From Mageeibacillus sp. UBA1255 (GTDB lineage: Bacteria; Bacillota; Clostridia; UBA1212; UBA1255): a stretch of 11,943 nucleotides of DNA. The DNA lies in the NCBI GenBank assembly GCA_002308795.1, contig DBVV01000125.1, positions 1 through 11,943 of the forward strand, read 5' to 3'. Shown piece after piece: positions 1 through 6,782 of this stretch; position 1 is the stretch's first letter; each line of letters opens with the position of its first letter. Position numbers and translations under genes: made by a program. The notes beneath the pieces are model-generated. The model did no database searches. It saw only the letters and a program-made list of their open reading frames with translations, and was not told where the DNA came from.

Positions 1-10
1 AAAGGCAGGA

Positions 11-372
11 ATTCGGCCGTGCAATCCGCCTCTTTGATACGGCCGAAATTGGACAAAGGTGGAGTTTCGGCCGTGCGATTCTCATCCTTGATACGGCCGA
101 AAATGATCAAAGGCAGGATTTCGGCCGTGCATTCCTCGTCTTTGATACGGCCGAAATTGATCAAAGGCGGGATTTCGGCCGTGCATTCCTCGTCTTTGAT
201 ACGGCCGAAAATGATCAAAGGAGGAGTTTCGGCCGTGCATTCCTCGTCTTCGATACGGCCGAAATTGATCAAAGGCGTGATTTCGGCCGTGTGTTTCGCC
301 TCTTTTATACGGCCGAAATTGAGTAAAGAATAGATTTCGGCCGTATTTTCTACTTCTTCTGTACGGGCACGA
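11..372. repeat. Tandem array of seven 54-bp units with alternating inverted 10-bp arms
   Basis: The array has a strict 54-bp period: the CGGCCG core starts at 14, 68, 122, 176, 230, 284 and 338. Each unit is TTTCGGCCGT, an 18-bp spacer, ACGGCCGAAA (the exact reverse complement of the first arm), then a 16-bp spacer. Arms are therefore inverted relative to each neighbour and CGGCCG recurs every 26/28 bp. The arms are almost invariant (the first reads ATTCGGCCGT, the last has decayed to ACGGGCACGA at 363-372), whereas the spacers vary and are best conserved in the middle units. Bases 1-10 resemble a spacer, so the array probably continues leftward beyond the window. Because 54 is a multiple of 3 the array is open in several frames, but I see no ribosome binding site and treat it as non-coding. 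It may be a protein-binding array or a series of hairpins; the function is unknown. Confidence 0.95.
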
Positions 373-398
373 TCGACAAAAAGCTGATTCGCAGATGC

Positions 399-427
399 TT
401 GACAAAAACGGCGCTATCAAGTAGAAT
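399..427 (+). promoter_or_regulatory. Sigma-A type promoter for the duplicated-domain surface protein
   Basis: TTGACA at 399-404 and TAGAAT at 422-427 are separated by 17 bp, one mismatch from the full consensus. Transcription should begin near 434, giving a leader of about 100 nt before the ATG at 537. The last, decayed arm of the palindrome array ends at 372, 26 bp upstream of the -35 box, so factors bound to the array could affect this promoter. Confidence 0.75.
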
Positions 428-433
428 GCATAT

Positions 434-536
434 GATCAAGCCGGCTAAGCCGGAGCGGCGTTTTGCCGGGCAGTCCCGGTAATTTAACTGCATCCGGTTG
501 ACAGAAAAACCGGAACAAAAAGGAGCGCATTTGACA
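434..536 (+). other. GC-rich structured 5' leader, class not recognised
   Basis: Three short perfect hairpins can be drawn: CCGGC/GCCGG (441-445 with 449-453), CCGGG/CCCGG (466-470 with 475-479) and CCGGTT/AACCGG (494-499 with 508-513). The last lies just before the AGGAG at 521-525, so it could affect access to the ribosome binding site. I compared it by memory with the cyclic-di-GMP, ZTP, THF and cobalamin riboswitch signatures and found no convincing match. It may be a regulatory leader or simply GC-rich sequence. Confidence 0.4.
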
Positions 537-2084
537 ATGAAAAAATTCAGAAGCATGTCGATCATTCTCGTGCTGGCTCTCGTATTGTCCCTGATCCCGT
601 CGTTCACAGCATTTGCGGCGGAACCAGGATACGTATACGACTTCTACTATGAGAGCGATTTTGACAGTATCTACACAGTAACAGGAACCAACGAATGCTC
701 AGTGTCGTGGGAAGACCATGCACTTAAGATCGTTGCCGAAAACCTGAGCGAAATCGGTGACCCGAACTTTTATATCAACTCGATCGCGGACGAAGACATT
801 GATGGAGAAGACTATCCGTACGTAGCATTCTGCCTGAAAAACCTTACCGACGCCACCGAGTACGAAGGACACTTCGGAACGTCGACCCATCCGATCAGCG
901 GAAGCACCGTATTCCATTTCGACGTTGACCCCAATATGACCGAGTTCAAGACATTCATTTTCAATATGCCTGTCCAGAACCAGAAATACGTCAACATCAT
1001 CAACGGACCTGACGGAGTATCCGCTTCCGAAGGCGCGAGCGGAAACGTTGTCGCCGAAATGGAAGAAGGAGAGACGTTCTGGGAAGGCACCATCTCTACG
1101 TTCAGGTTTGACGGAATGTACAGAGGCGGAAGAAGCGGACTTGCCGAAGAAGGCGATACGCTGCTGATATCCTGGGTAGGATTCTTCGCCACCGAAGAAG
1201 ATGCTAAAAATTACAAGGGACCGGATCATTCAGTTGAGAGAACTCCCGAGCCTACCGAGGACCCTTCGACCTATGACTCAAAACCTTACGGGATGCTCGT
1301 ATTCAACAGCGACGACGATATGTTTTATGAGTTCTTCTCCGACACCGGAAGGAACCAGATCGAAGACGCGTACTTCGACAGCGATAAAGGATGCTGGTGT
1401 ATCGACATATTGGCCGGCGGCGATCCGTTCATCGAAATGGGATTCGCCACACTGATAGCGAACGATGATATCGAAGCTGTTTCGGCTGATGACTGCAAGA
1501 TCCTGCAGCTCGGCGTTAAGGTCAATACCGCAGAAGGTGCAAAGAGCGGGTCAATGTATTTCCAGACCAGCGAACACGGCGGATACAGCGAAGCTCAGAA
1601 CATCCTTTACAACTATGTCACCACTGATGAATTACAGTGCGTAGACGTTGATTTCACCAAAGCAAAAGCATGGACCGGCGAAGTGGCTAACTGCCGTTTC
1701 GACGCGTTCACTTCCTGCAAAGAAGATACCACAGTTGAGATCTACTACCTGGCATTCTTCTCCAATAAGACCGCTGCCGATGCATTTGCTGCACAGATAG
1801 CCGAAAAGGGACTTGACGCTCTTCCGAAGCCCGATCCTACGCCTACGAAGGCTCCGACTCAGGCTCCTACCGAAGCTCCCGATCCGACCGCTGTTCCCGC
1901 TACAGACGCTCCGAAAGCTACAGACGAACCTCAGGCTACGGATGCTCCCAAGACTACCGATGCTCCCGAGAAGGATAATAAGTCCGGCGGAAACAAATGG
2001 ATAGTACCTGTCATCGTCGTTGCCGCAGTCGTAGTATGCGCCGCAGTTGTCGCAGCGATCGTTATGAAGAAAAAGAAGAAATAA
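537..2084 (+). CDS. Secreted, membrane-anchored surface protein with two related domains
   Basis: The 515-aa product has a signal peptide (residues 1-28, positive MKKFR start, hydrophobic core, AFA-A cleavage site), two mature domains, a Thr/Pro/Ala-rich spacer (about 432-480 with repeated TxAP and TDAP motifs), one transmembrane helix (488-509) and a KKKKK tail, so the domains face outside. Domain 1 (about 31-230) and domain 2 (about 250-427) end alike: W-x-G, then RFD, then an acidic stretch and a GFFATEEDA or AFFSNKTAA segment (182-226 and 379-417), which indicates an internal duplication. The fold looks like a beta-sandwich and could bind carbohydrate, but this is inference; I do not recognise a named family. 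ATG 537 was chosen because AGGAG (521-525) precedes it and the signal peptide begins there; an in-frame TTG at 531 is the alternative. It is transcribed alone from the 399-427 promoter. Confidence 0.9.
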   Translation: MKKFRSMSIILVLALVLSLIPSFTAFAAEPGYVYDFYYESDFDSIYTVTGTNECSVSWEDHALKIVAENLSEIGDPNFYINSIADEDIDGEDYPYVAFCLKNLTDATEYEGHFGTSTHPISGSTVFHFDVDPNMTEFKTFIFNMPVQNQKYVNIINGPDGVSASEGASGNVVAEMEEGETFWEGTISTFRFDGMYRGGRSGLAEEGDTLLISWVGFFATEEDAKNYKGPDHSVERTPEPTEDPSTYDSKPYGMLVFNSDDDMFYEFFSDTGRNQIEDAYFDSDKGCWCIDILAGGDPFIEMGFATLIANDDIEAVSADDCKILQLGVKVNTAEGAKSGSMYFQTSEHGGYSEAQNILYNYVTTDELQCVDVDFTKAKAWTGEVANCRFDAFTSCKEDTTVEIYYLAFFSNKTAADAFAAQIAEKGLDALPKPDPTPTKAPTQAPTEAPDPTAVPATDAPKATDEPQATDAPKTTDAPEKDNKSGGNKWIVPVIVVAAVVVCAAVVAAIVMKKKKK

Positions 2085-2099
2085 TATCTGACTGAACTC

Positions 2100-2137
2100 C
2101 TGCGCGGCGGCTTTTAACGGGTCGCCGCGCAGATTTT
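2100..2137 (+). terminator. Hairpin terminator or attenuator after the surface protein gene
   Basis: A perfect 10-bp GC-rich stem, CTGCGCGGCG (2100-2109) with CGCCGCGCAG (2123-2132), encloses a 13-nt loop and is followed by ATTTTAAC. The T-run is only four long, so termination may be leaky. No clear promoter is visible between it and the barnase gene at 2167, so read-through could supply transcription there. Confidence 0.7.
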
Positions 2138-2166
2138 AACACAGCATCCGGAAGGGTCAAATATTT

Positions 2167-2811
2167 ATGAGCAATTCTTCGAATAAAAAATTCAATTTAT
2201 CTAAGAAAAAGATAATCTGGGTGATCGTGGCTATTGTCGCCGTTGTCGCACTGTATTTTATTCTCACCAGATTTCCTAACCTGAACCCTTTCGGTAATCA
2301 GGCCACTTCTGTTCCCGAGGCAACACAGGAACTTGTCATTATTGACGGAACACCCGATAAAACACAGGCTCCCGATAAGACACCGGGGAGCGTGTCCGAC
2401 ACTACAGATCCTCCTAAGGCCACACCTACGCAGGCTCCCGAAAAAACTGCATCTAAGATAGACGAAAACGGTGCGTATTATTCGAAAGAAGACGTCGCAC
2501 TATATATAAACACTTACGGAAAACTTCCGTCAAACTTTATAACGAAGGATAAGGCGAAGTCGATGGGCTGGTCCGGAAACGGAAACGATCCTGTTGACAA
2601 ATATGCTTCGGGAAAAGTGATCGGCGGTGACAAGTTCGGTAATTACGAAGGCCTGCTTCCCAAAAAGAGCGGCAGGACGTATTACGAATGCGATATCGAC
2701 ACGAAAGGCGCTGTCAGAGGTGTAAAACGTATCGTTTTCTCCAACGACGGACTTATATATTATACCGAAGACCATTACGAACATTTTACGCTGCTTTACG
2801 GAAAGCCGTGA
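2167..2811 (+). CDS. Membrane-tethered barnase-type ribonuclease
   Basis: The product is an RNase of the barnase (microbial N1/T1-type) family, which cleaves RNA preferentially after guanosine. Of its 214 residues, about 104-214 align along the whole of barnase. The catalytic set is present: K127 (barnase K27), D155 (D54), E174 (E73, general base), R184 (R83), R188 (R87) and H203 (H102, general acid). Barnase R59, used in guanine and barstar binding, is replaced by Y160. The N-terminus is not a classical cleaved signal peptide: a Lys-rich start, one helix (about 15-34) and a Thr/Pro/Lys-rich spacer (about 46-98, with TQAP motifs) predict an uncleaved anchor with the RNase outside the cell. 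The ATG follows a GGAAGGG ribosome binding site (2150-2156). The inhibitor gene lies 44 bp downstream. A surface antibacterial or RNA-scavenging role is possible; neither is shown. Confidence 0.93.
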   Translation: MSNSSNKKFNLSKKKIIWVIVAIVAVVALYFILTRFPNLNPFGNQATSVPEATQELVIIDGTPDKTQAPDKTPGSVSDTTDPPKATPTQAPEKTASKIDENGAYYSKEDVALYINTYGKLPSNFITKDKAKSMGWSGNGNDPVDKYASGKVIGGDKFGNYEGLLPKKSGRTYYECDIDTKGAVRGVKRIVFSNDGLIYYTEDHYEHFTLLYGKP

Positions 2812-2855
2812 CCGTGCGGTGACCGTACACTTGATCGCAGCCGGAGGAGAATAAT

Positions 2856-3131
2856 ATGGCGGTGAAGGAAGTATCTGTTGATCTCAGATGGGTCAGAGAT
2901 AAAAAAAGGATCATAAAAATGATATATAAAGCCATCGGATTCGAAGGCGAGGCAGGGTATAACCTTGACGCCCTCCACGACGTGATAAGCGCATGGGGGA
3001 TCCCGACGAGAGTTACGCTTAAAAACTGGGAAAGATTTTCCGTAAGAGAAGCTGATACGGCGAAGGGAATAGAGGCCGTACTGAACGATTCGATGATGGA
3101 AAACAGAGATATCATTTTTGCGTTTAAATAA
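2856..3131 (+). CDS. Barstar-type ribonuclease inhibitor
   Basis: The 91-aa cytoplasmic protein has the size and motif of barstar, which plugs the barnase active site to protect the producing cell. The signature GYNLDALHD (residues 34-42) matches barstar GENLDALWD. D38 and D42 correspond to barstar D35 and D39, the latter being the residue that occupies the catalytic phosphate site, and W47 corresponds to W44. H41 replaces W38, E32 stands where barstar has Y29, and the E76 position is M81 or E82 depending on alignment. There is no signal peptide. GGAGGAG (2843-2849) lies 6 bp before the ATG, a much stronger site than the ribonuclease has, which would favour excess inhibitor. Gene order and spacing support co-transcription and a cognate pair. 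Confidence 0.93.
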   Translation: MAVKEVSVDLRWVRDKKRIIKMIYKAIGFEGEAGYNLDALHDVISAWGIPTRVTLKNWERFSVREADTAKGIEAVLNDSMMENRDIIFAFK

Positions 3132-3132
3132 A

Positions 3133-3175
3133 TGCCGAAAAACAGCTGCCGAAAAACAGCTGCCGAAAAAACAGC
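3133..3175. repeat. Three tandem copies of a 14-bp A-rich unit
   Basis: The unit TGCCGAAAAACAGC occurs at 3133-3146 and 3147-3160 and, with one extra A, at 3161-3175, immediately after the barstar stop codon. The unit junctions create CAGCTG. It occupies most of the 103-bp gap before the aquaporin gene. Replication slippage is the simple explanation; no promoter or terminator is evident in it. Confidence 0.9.
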
Positions 3176-3234
3176 AGAATAAAAGTTAAAAGAACTGATC
3201 TACAAAATACAAATAGATTTGGAGGATGGAGACA

Positions 3235-3942
3235 ATGACTCTTGTTAAAAAAATGATCGCGGAATTCGTGGGAACGATGCTTCTCGTGCTTTTCGGATGC
3301 GGCGCTGCAGTTGCCGTTAACTCGGTATCTGCTTTTACCGACGGAGGTATGTACGTCTTTATCGCACTTGCTTTCGGACTTACGCTGATGCTGCTCGCGT
3401 ACGCGTTCGGAGACGTTTCAGGAACGCACGTGAATCCGGCAGTTTCGCTTGGAATGCTGATCGCAGGCAGAATGAAGATCAAAGAATTCATCTGCTACGT
3501 GCTCGCACAGTTTGCCGGAGGTATTGCCGGAGGCGCTCTTCTTCTCGTATTCTTCAGCAAGGACACCGGACTCGGAACGAACGGATATAAGGCCGCAAGC
3601 GCGCTGAACGCTTCTCTTCTCCAGGCGCTGCTTATCGAGTGCATCCTTACGTTTGCATTCGTACTTCTCATTTTGTTCGTAACGGATAAACCCGAAAGAT
3701 CATCTATCGCAGGACTTATAATCGGACTGGCTCTGGCTGTTATCCACGTCGTAGGACTTCCTTTCACCGGAACTTCCGTTAACCCCGCAAGATCACTCGG
3801 ACCTGCTATTTTCGCAGGCGGAACAGCACTTGCACAGGTATGGGTATTCCTCGTAGCACCTCTTGCAGGCGGAGCTATCGCAGCACTGGTATACAGATTC
3901 CTCAAAGCAAAAAAAGAAGATAAAAAAGAAATCGGGCAGTGA
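3235..3942 (+). CDS. aqpZ: Aquaporin Z-type water channel (MIP family)
   Basis: This 235-aa integral membrane protein of the MIP family has six transmembrane helices and two half-helices. Both NPA motifs are present (VNPAV at 66-70 and VNPAR at 182-186). By alignment with E. coli AqpZ the selectivity filter is F47, H171, T180 and R186, the same as AqpZ F43/H174/T183/R189 and unlike the W/G/F/R filter of the glycerol facilitator GlpF, so water rather than glycerol is the expected substrate. An upstream in-frame ATG at 3226 directly abuts the GGAGG (3221-3225) and cannot be served by it; ATG 3235, 9 bp away, is preferred. The CotH gene starts 19 bp after its stop, which suggests an operon. The C-terminal tail is Lys-rich and cytoplasmic. 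The subfamily call rests on filter residues only. Confidence 0.92.
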   Translation: MTLVKKMIAEFVGTMLLVLFGCGAAVAVNSVSAFTDGGMYVFIALAFGLTLMLLAYAFGDVSGTHVNPAVSLGMLIAGRMKIKEFICYVLAQFAGGIAGGALLLVFFSKDTGLGTNGYKAASALNASLLQALLIECILTFAFVLLILFVTDKPERSSIAGLIIGLALAVIHVVGLPFTGTSVNPARSLGPAIFAGGTALAQVWVFLVAPLAGGAIAALVYRFLKAKKEDKKEIGQ

Positions 3943-3961
3943 GCATTGATCTGAGTTATTT

Positions 3962-5599
3962 ATGAGTTATTCCGGAACAGATCATAACAGAGAAAGACAA
4001 AAAGAAATCAGGAGGCGGAATTATATTCTGCCCCTGATTTTGCTTGTCATTATTATATGTGTTTTATCATTCTTAAGCCCGTCCGTTTCAGAAACGGCTG
4101 CTTTTGCAAGCTCCGGAAGCAAAAGCAGATCATCGCGACGCGTGACGCCTGAAGCTCTCTCAAAAGACGGATTCGCCGTGCTTGAGATCAAACTGGACGG
4201 CTATACCGAAGAAGATATCCACCGTTCCGAATGGAAAGCGATCAGCTATTCTCTTTCTTTTGACGGAGTAAAGCTGATAGACCAAAAAGCCAAGATAAAA
4301 GGCAGAGGAAATTACACGTGGGTGCAGCCCAAGCGCCCGTACGCAATCAAATGCGACGAGAAGACAGACTGGTTCGGGTTCGGAGCGGAACGCGACTGGG
4401 TGCTGTTGGCAAACATCACCGACCAGACACAGATGCGCAACCTGATCGCATTGACACTCGCCGGAAAATTCAATTTCGATTTCACGCCTGAGTGCAGACC
4501 GGCACACGTATTTATTGACGGCAGATATAACGGCCTGTATCTGATCACGGAAAAGAACGAGATCAGCAAAGAAAGGCTCAACATAAAAAAACGCGAAGGC
4601 GATATCCTGTTCGAGCTGGACAACAACTACGGAAGCGGAGAACCGGATAATTTCAGGTCTTATCTCGGCAATACTTTTGTCCCGAAAGACCCTACCAAAA
4701 CCGATTCAAATGCGGACTCCGAAAAGAAGGTATCGTTCCGGAACGCGCTGAAAAACGCCACGGAGAAGATCAATAATTTCGAGATGGCCATAAGCGAGTA
4801 TAAAGGATTCAAGGTGTTCTCGGAATATATGGATATGGATTCTCTCGTAGAATGGTACATATTCAACGAGATCATGAAAAACGACGATACGCTTTTCAAC
4901 TCCAGCATTTATCTGTATAACGACTACGACGGAAAACTCCATATGGGACCGGTCTGGGATTACGACCTGGCCATGGGAGGTATCGACCGCAACGACGGGA
5001 AAAACGTTGACCCGGAAGGGTTTATGTTCACCGAAAATTATTGGGGGAGACCGAACTGGATGGAATATGTGCTGAAGAGCACAACGTTCAACAATATGGT
5101 TTCGGAGCGGTGGAAAGAACTGTATTACTCCGGCACGTTCGAATATATTGCCGCATTTCTTGAATTACAGCGCGAATATTTAAGACCGGAATATAAATAT
5201 AATTTCGACCTCTGGAACGTTGACGGAGTATTTGTACCGTCTGATTCGTTTGACGAGGCAGTGGATAATCTTAAGAATTTTATCGTAAGGCGTGTCGAGT
5301 GGCTGAACTCCCAATGGAACGGTTCGGAAGTCACCGCAGAGCCTGTCGTAATAACACCGACGCCAACGGCTTCTCCTCCGCGCACCAAAGCGCCATCGTC
5401 TCCCTCTGCGTCTCCCACCGAAGAAGCGCACGCAACCCCGGGACCGGAGGATACGGGCGATGATGACGAGGGCAGCTCTGACGAATGGCTCAGATACGTT
5501 CTGCTGTTTATCGGGCTTACAGCGGGACTTATTACCGTATCGCTCTTAGCGTATCTTGTGATCCTTAAAATACAGGAAACCAGAAAAATCAAAAAATGA
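3962..5599 (+). CDS. CotH-family kinase with N- and C-terminal membrane segments
   Basis: The 545-aa protein belongs to the CotH family, whose Bacillus member is an atypical protein kinase of spore coat proteins; related proteins are common on the surface of gut Clostridia. The CotH domain runs from about 72 to 450 and shows the usual landmarks: KIKGRGN (111-117), KRPYAIK (124-130), FIDGRYNGLYLITEK (184-198), SLVEWYIFNEI (294-304) and the catalytic-type GPVWDYDLA (329-337, with D333 and D335). A Lys/Arg-rich start and a helix at about 21-38 place the domain outside. A Pro/Thr/Ser-rich and then acidic spacer (about 460-507) leads to a second helix (511-536) and a basic tail. The start has only a weak ribosome binding site, so translation may depend on coupling to the aquaporin 19 bp upstream. 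The substrate is unknown, and no spore coat genes are nearby. Confidence 0.9.
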   Translation: MSYSGTDHNRERQKEIRRRNYILPLILLVIIICVLSFLSPSVSETAAFASSGSKSRSSRRVTPEALSKDGFAVLEIKLDGYTEEDIHRSEWKAISYSLSFDGVKLIDQKAKIKGRGNYTWVQPKRPYAIKCDEKTDWFGFGAERDWVLLANITDQTQMRNLIALTLAGKFNFDFTPECRPAHVFIDGRYNGLYLITEKNEISKERLNIKKREGDILFELDNNYGSGEPDNFRSYLGNTFVPKDPTKTDSNADSEKKVSFRNALKNATEKINNFEMAISEYKGFKVFSEYMDMDSLVEWYIFNEIMKNDDTLFNSSIYLYNDYDGKLHMGPVWDYDLAMGGIDRNDGKNVDPEGFMFTENYWGRPNWMEYVLKSTTFNNMVSERWKELYYSGTFEYIAAFLELQREYLRPEYKYNFDLWNVDGVFVPSDSFDEAVDNLKNFIVRRVEWLNSQWNGSEVTAEPVVITPTPTASPPRTKAPSSPSASPTEEAHATPGPEDTGDDDEGSSDEWLRYVLLFIGLTAGLITVSLLAYLVILKIQETRKIKK

Positions 5600-5634
5600 T
5601 CTACAGACTATCTTTACCGGAGGAGTGACGCAAT

Positions 5635-6717
5635 ATGATCCACGGTACGCACGGAAATAACTATAATCATTTGCGCCTGACAAGGCTTTTCGCGGCAGTT
5701 ACGGCGGCAATATCTCTGCTTTTCGCTTTAGGATGCGCGACGCCTGCGGGACCTGTTACGACCGCTACCGAGGTAATACCGACAGCGGAGCCAACGCCGG
5801 AAAAGGAGTATACGAGTATGCAGCTTTTTGAAGACACTGAATTCAGAAACGGTTTCACTATAATGGGGCAGAACACCGTAAAACGCGGAAACGTTTATAT
5901 TGACCCCGAAAAGCCGGAAGGAACCGGCGAAAAGCCTTCGTGGATGATCGCACAGTGGAACTCCGGACCTTGCTTATATCGCGACAGAGCTGAATCTGCG
6001 CAGAATATTGTCACCGACGGAACGATCAAAACAGTCACGTTCGATCCTTCAGACCGCTCCATATCCTTAAGGCTCAATACGATACCTTATTATGACGGGA
6101 AGCCCGGAACGACCGAAAAATGGCCGCACCTCCTGCTCGAACAGTCTCCGCTCGATATCGATCCGAAAAAACCGGATGACGCTGAAAAACTGCCGTACTA
6201 TTCCTGCTCGGTCGATAAAATGGTAGTCACGCTGGATATCCGGATGAACGATTACAAATTCGTGTACGTTGACGGCGTGAACGCGGCGCAGTTTTTATCG
6301 TATTATTACATAAAGAGCAAGGATAATAAGGATTTTATCTGGTTCGGCGTACCGCTCTTCGACAACAGGGGAGAGACAGGCATTTACTGGGCGCTCGATA
6401 CCGCCGGATCGAACCAGATGATCTACAGTATTGCCAGCACCGACACGTACAAAAACAGCCCTCATTCGCTGCTTAACGGGGCCGGTGAGCCGATCGTTTC
6501 AGACGAATGGATCCACGTGGAAGTCGATATCCGGCCGCACATAGAAGCGCTCCTGGAACTCGGACTGAAAGAAGGTAAATTCAAATCTGCCAAAACCCTT
6601 AACGACCTGTATATTTCCGGCGTCAATATCGGCTGGGAGACGATAGGCAGCTTCGATATAGACGTACAGATCAGGAATTTCAAACTAACCGGATACATAG
6701 AAAAAGGGGCGGAATGA
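5635..6717 (+). CDS. Lipoprotein of unknown function, probable beta-sandwich
   Basis: The product has 360 residues. A basic N-terminus, hydrophobic stretch (about 18-33) and lipobox ALGC with C34 as the lipidated residue predict a lipoprotein anchored on the outside of the membrane. A short spacer rich in Thr, Pro and Glu (about 38-57) precedes the globular part. That part is rich in aromatic residues and alternating beta-type strands (for example VTLDIRMND at 198-206 and FDIDVQIRNFKLTGY at 340-354), which suggests a jelly-roll fold such as is seen in carbohydrate-binding or carbohydrate-active proteins; I cannot name a family. GGAGGAG (5619-5625) is 9 bp before the ATG. It follows the CotH gene by 35 bp and is the last gene of the run, its stop codon lying in the loop of the terminator. 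Confidence 0.85.
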   Translation: MIHGTHGNNYNHLRLTRLFAAVTAAISLLFALGCATPAGPVTTATEVIPTAEPTPEKEYTSMQLFEDTEFRNGFTIMGQNTVKRGNVYIDPEKPEGTGEKPSWMIAQWNSGPCLYRDRAESAQNIVTDGTIKTVTFDPSDRSISLRLNTIPYYDGKPGTTEKWPHLLLEQSPLDIDPKKPDDAEKLPYYSCSVDKMVVTLDIRMNDYKFVYVDGVNAAQFLSYYYIKSKDNKDFIWFGVPLFDNRGETGIYWALDTAGSNQMIYSIASTDTYKNSPHSLLNGAGEPIVSDEWIHVEVDIRPHIEALLELGLKEGKFKSAKTLNDLYISGVNIGWETIGSFDIDVQIRNFKLTGYIEKGAE

Positions 6718-6733
6718 CCGCCTCTCTTTTTTT
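6705..6733. terminator. Bidirectional intrinsic terminator between convergent genes
   Basis: GGGGCGG (6706-6712) pairs with CCGCCTC (6718-6724) with one G-T wobble. On the plus strand it is followed by TCTTTTTTT, and on the minus strand by TTTTT (the A-run at 6701-6705). It can therefore end both the rightward operon finishing at 6717 and the leftward one finishing at 6783. The stop codon of the lipoprotein gene (6715-6717) sits in the five-base loop. Confidence 0.85.
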
Positions 6734-6782
6734 ATAAATATTATCCATCCGATCGGTCCAGCAAAAAGATCCTTTGCGAAAA

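Noticed and set aside
19..333. Open frames on both strands through the palindrome array, encoding 18-residue repeats
   Set aside because: A 54-bp unit keeps any frame open by arithmetic. There is no ribosome binding site, the conserved bases follow the inverted arms rather than codons, and both strands are equally open.
11..372. CRISPR array or integron attC series
   Set aside because: The spacers are similar to each other rather than unique, the conserved part is only 10 bp and inverted, there are no cas genes, and the GTTRRRY-type attC boxes are missing.
434..536. Known riboswitch (cyclic-di-GMP, ZTP, THF, cobalamin)
   Set aside because: A GCCGGGCA stretch recalls ZTP RNAs, but the upstream conserved parts of that class, and the signature blocks of the others, are absent.
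498..536. TTG start 13 codons upstream for the surface protein
   Set aside because: It would put charged residues before the signal peptide and lies upstream of the AGGAG.
2808..2826. Direct repeat GTGACCGT at the barnase stop and shortly after
   Set aside because: Two 8-bp copies could arise by chance, and no linked function is visible.
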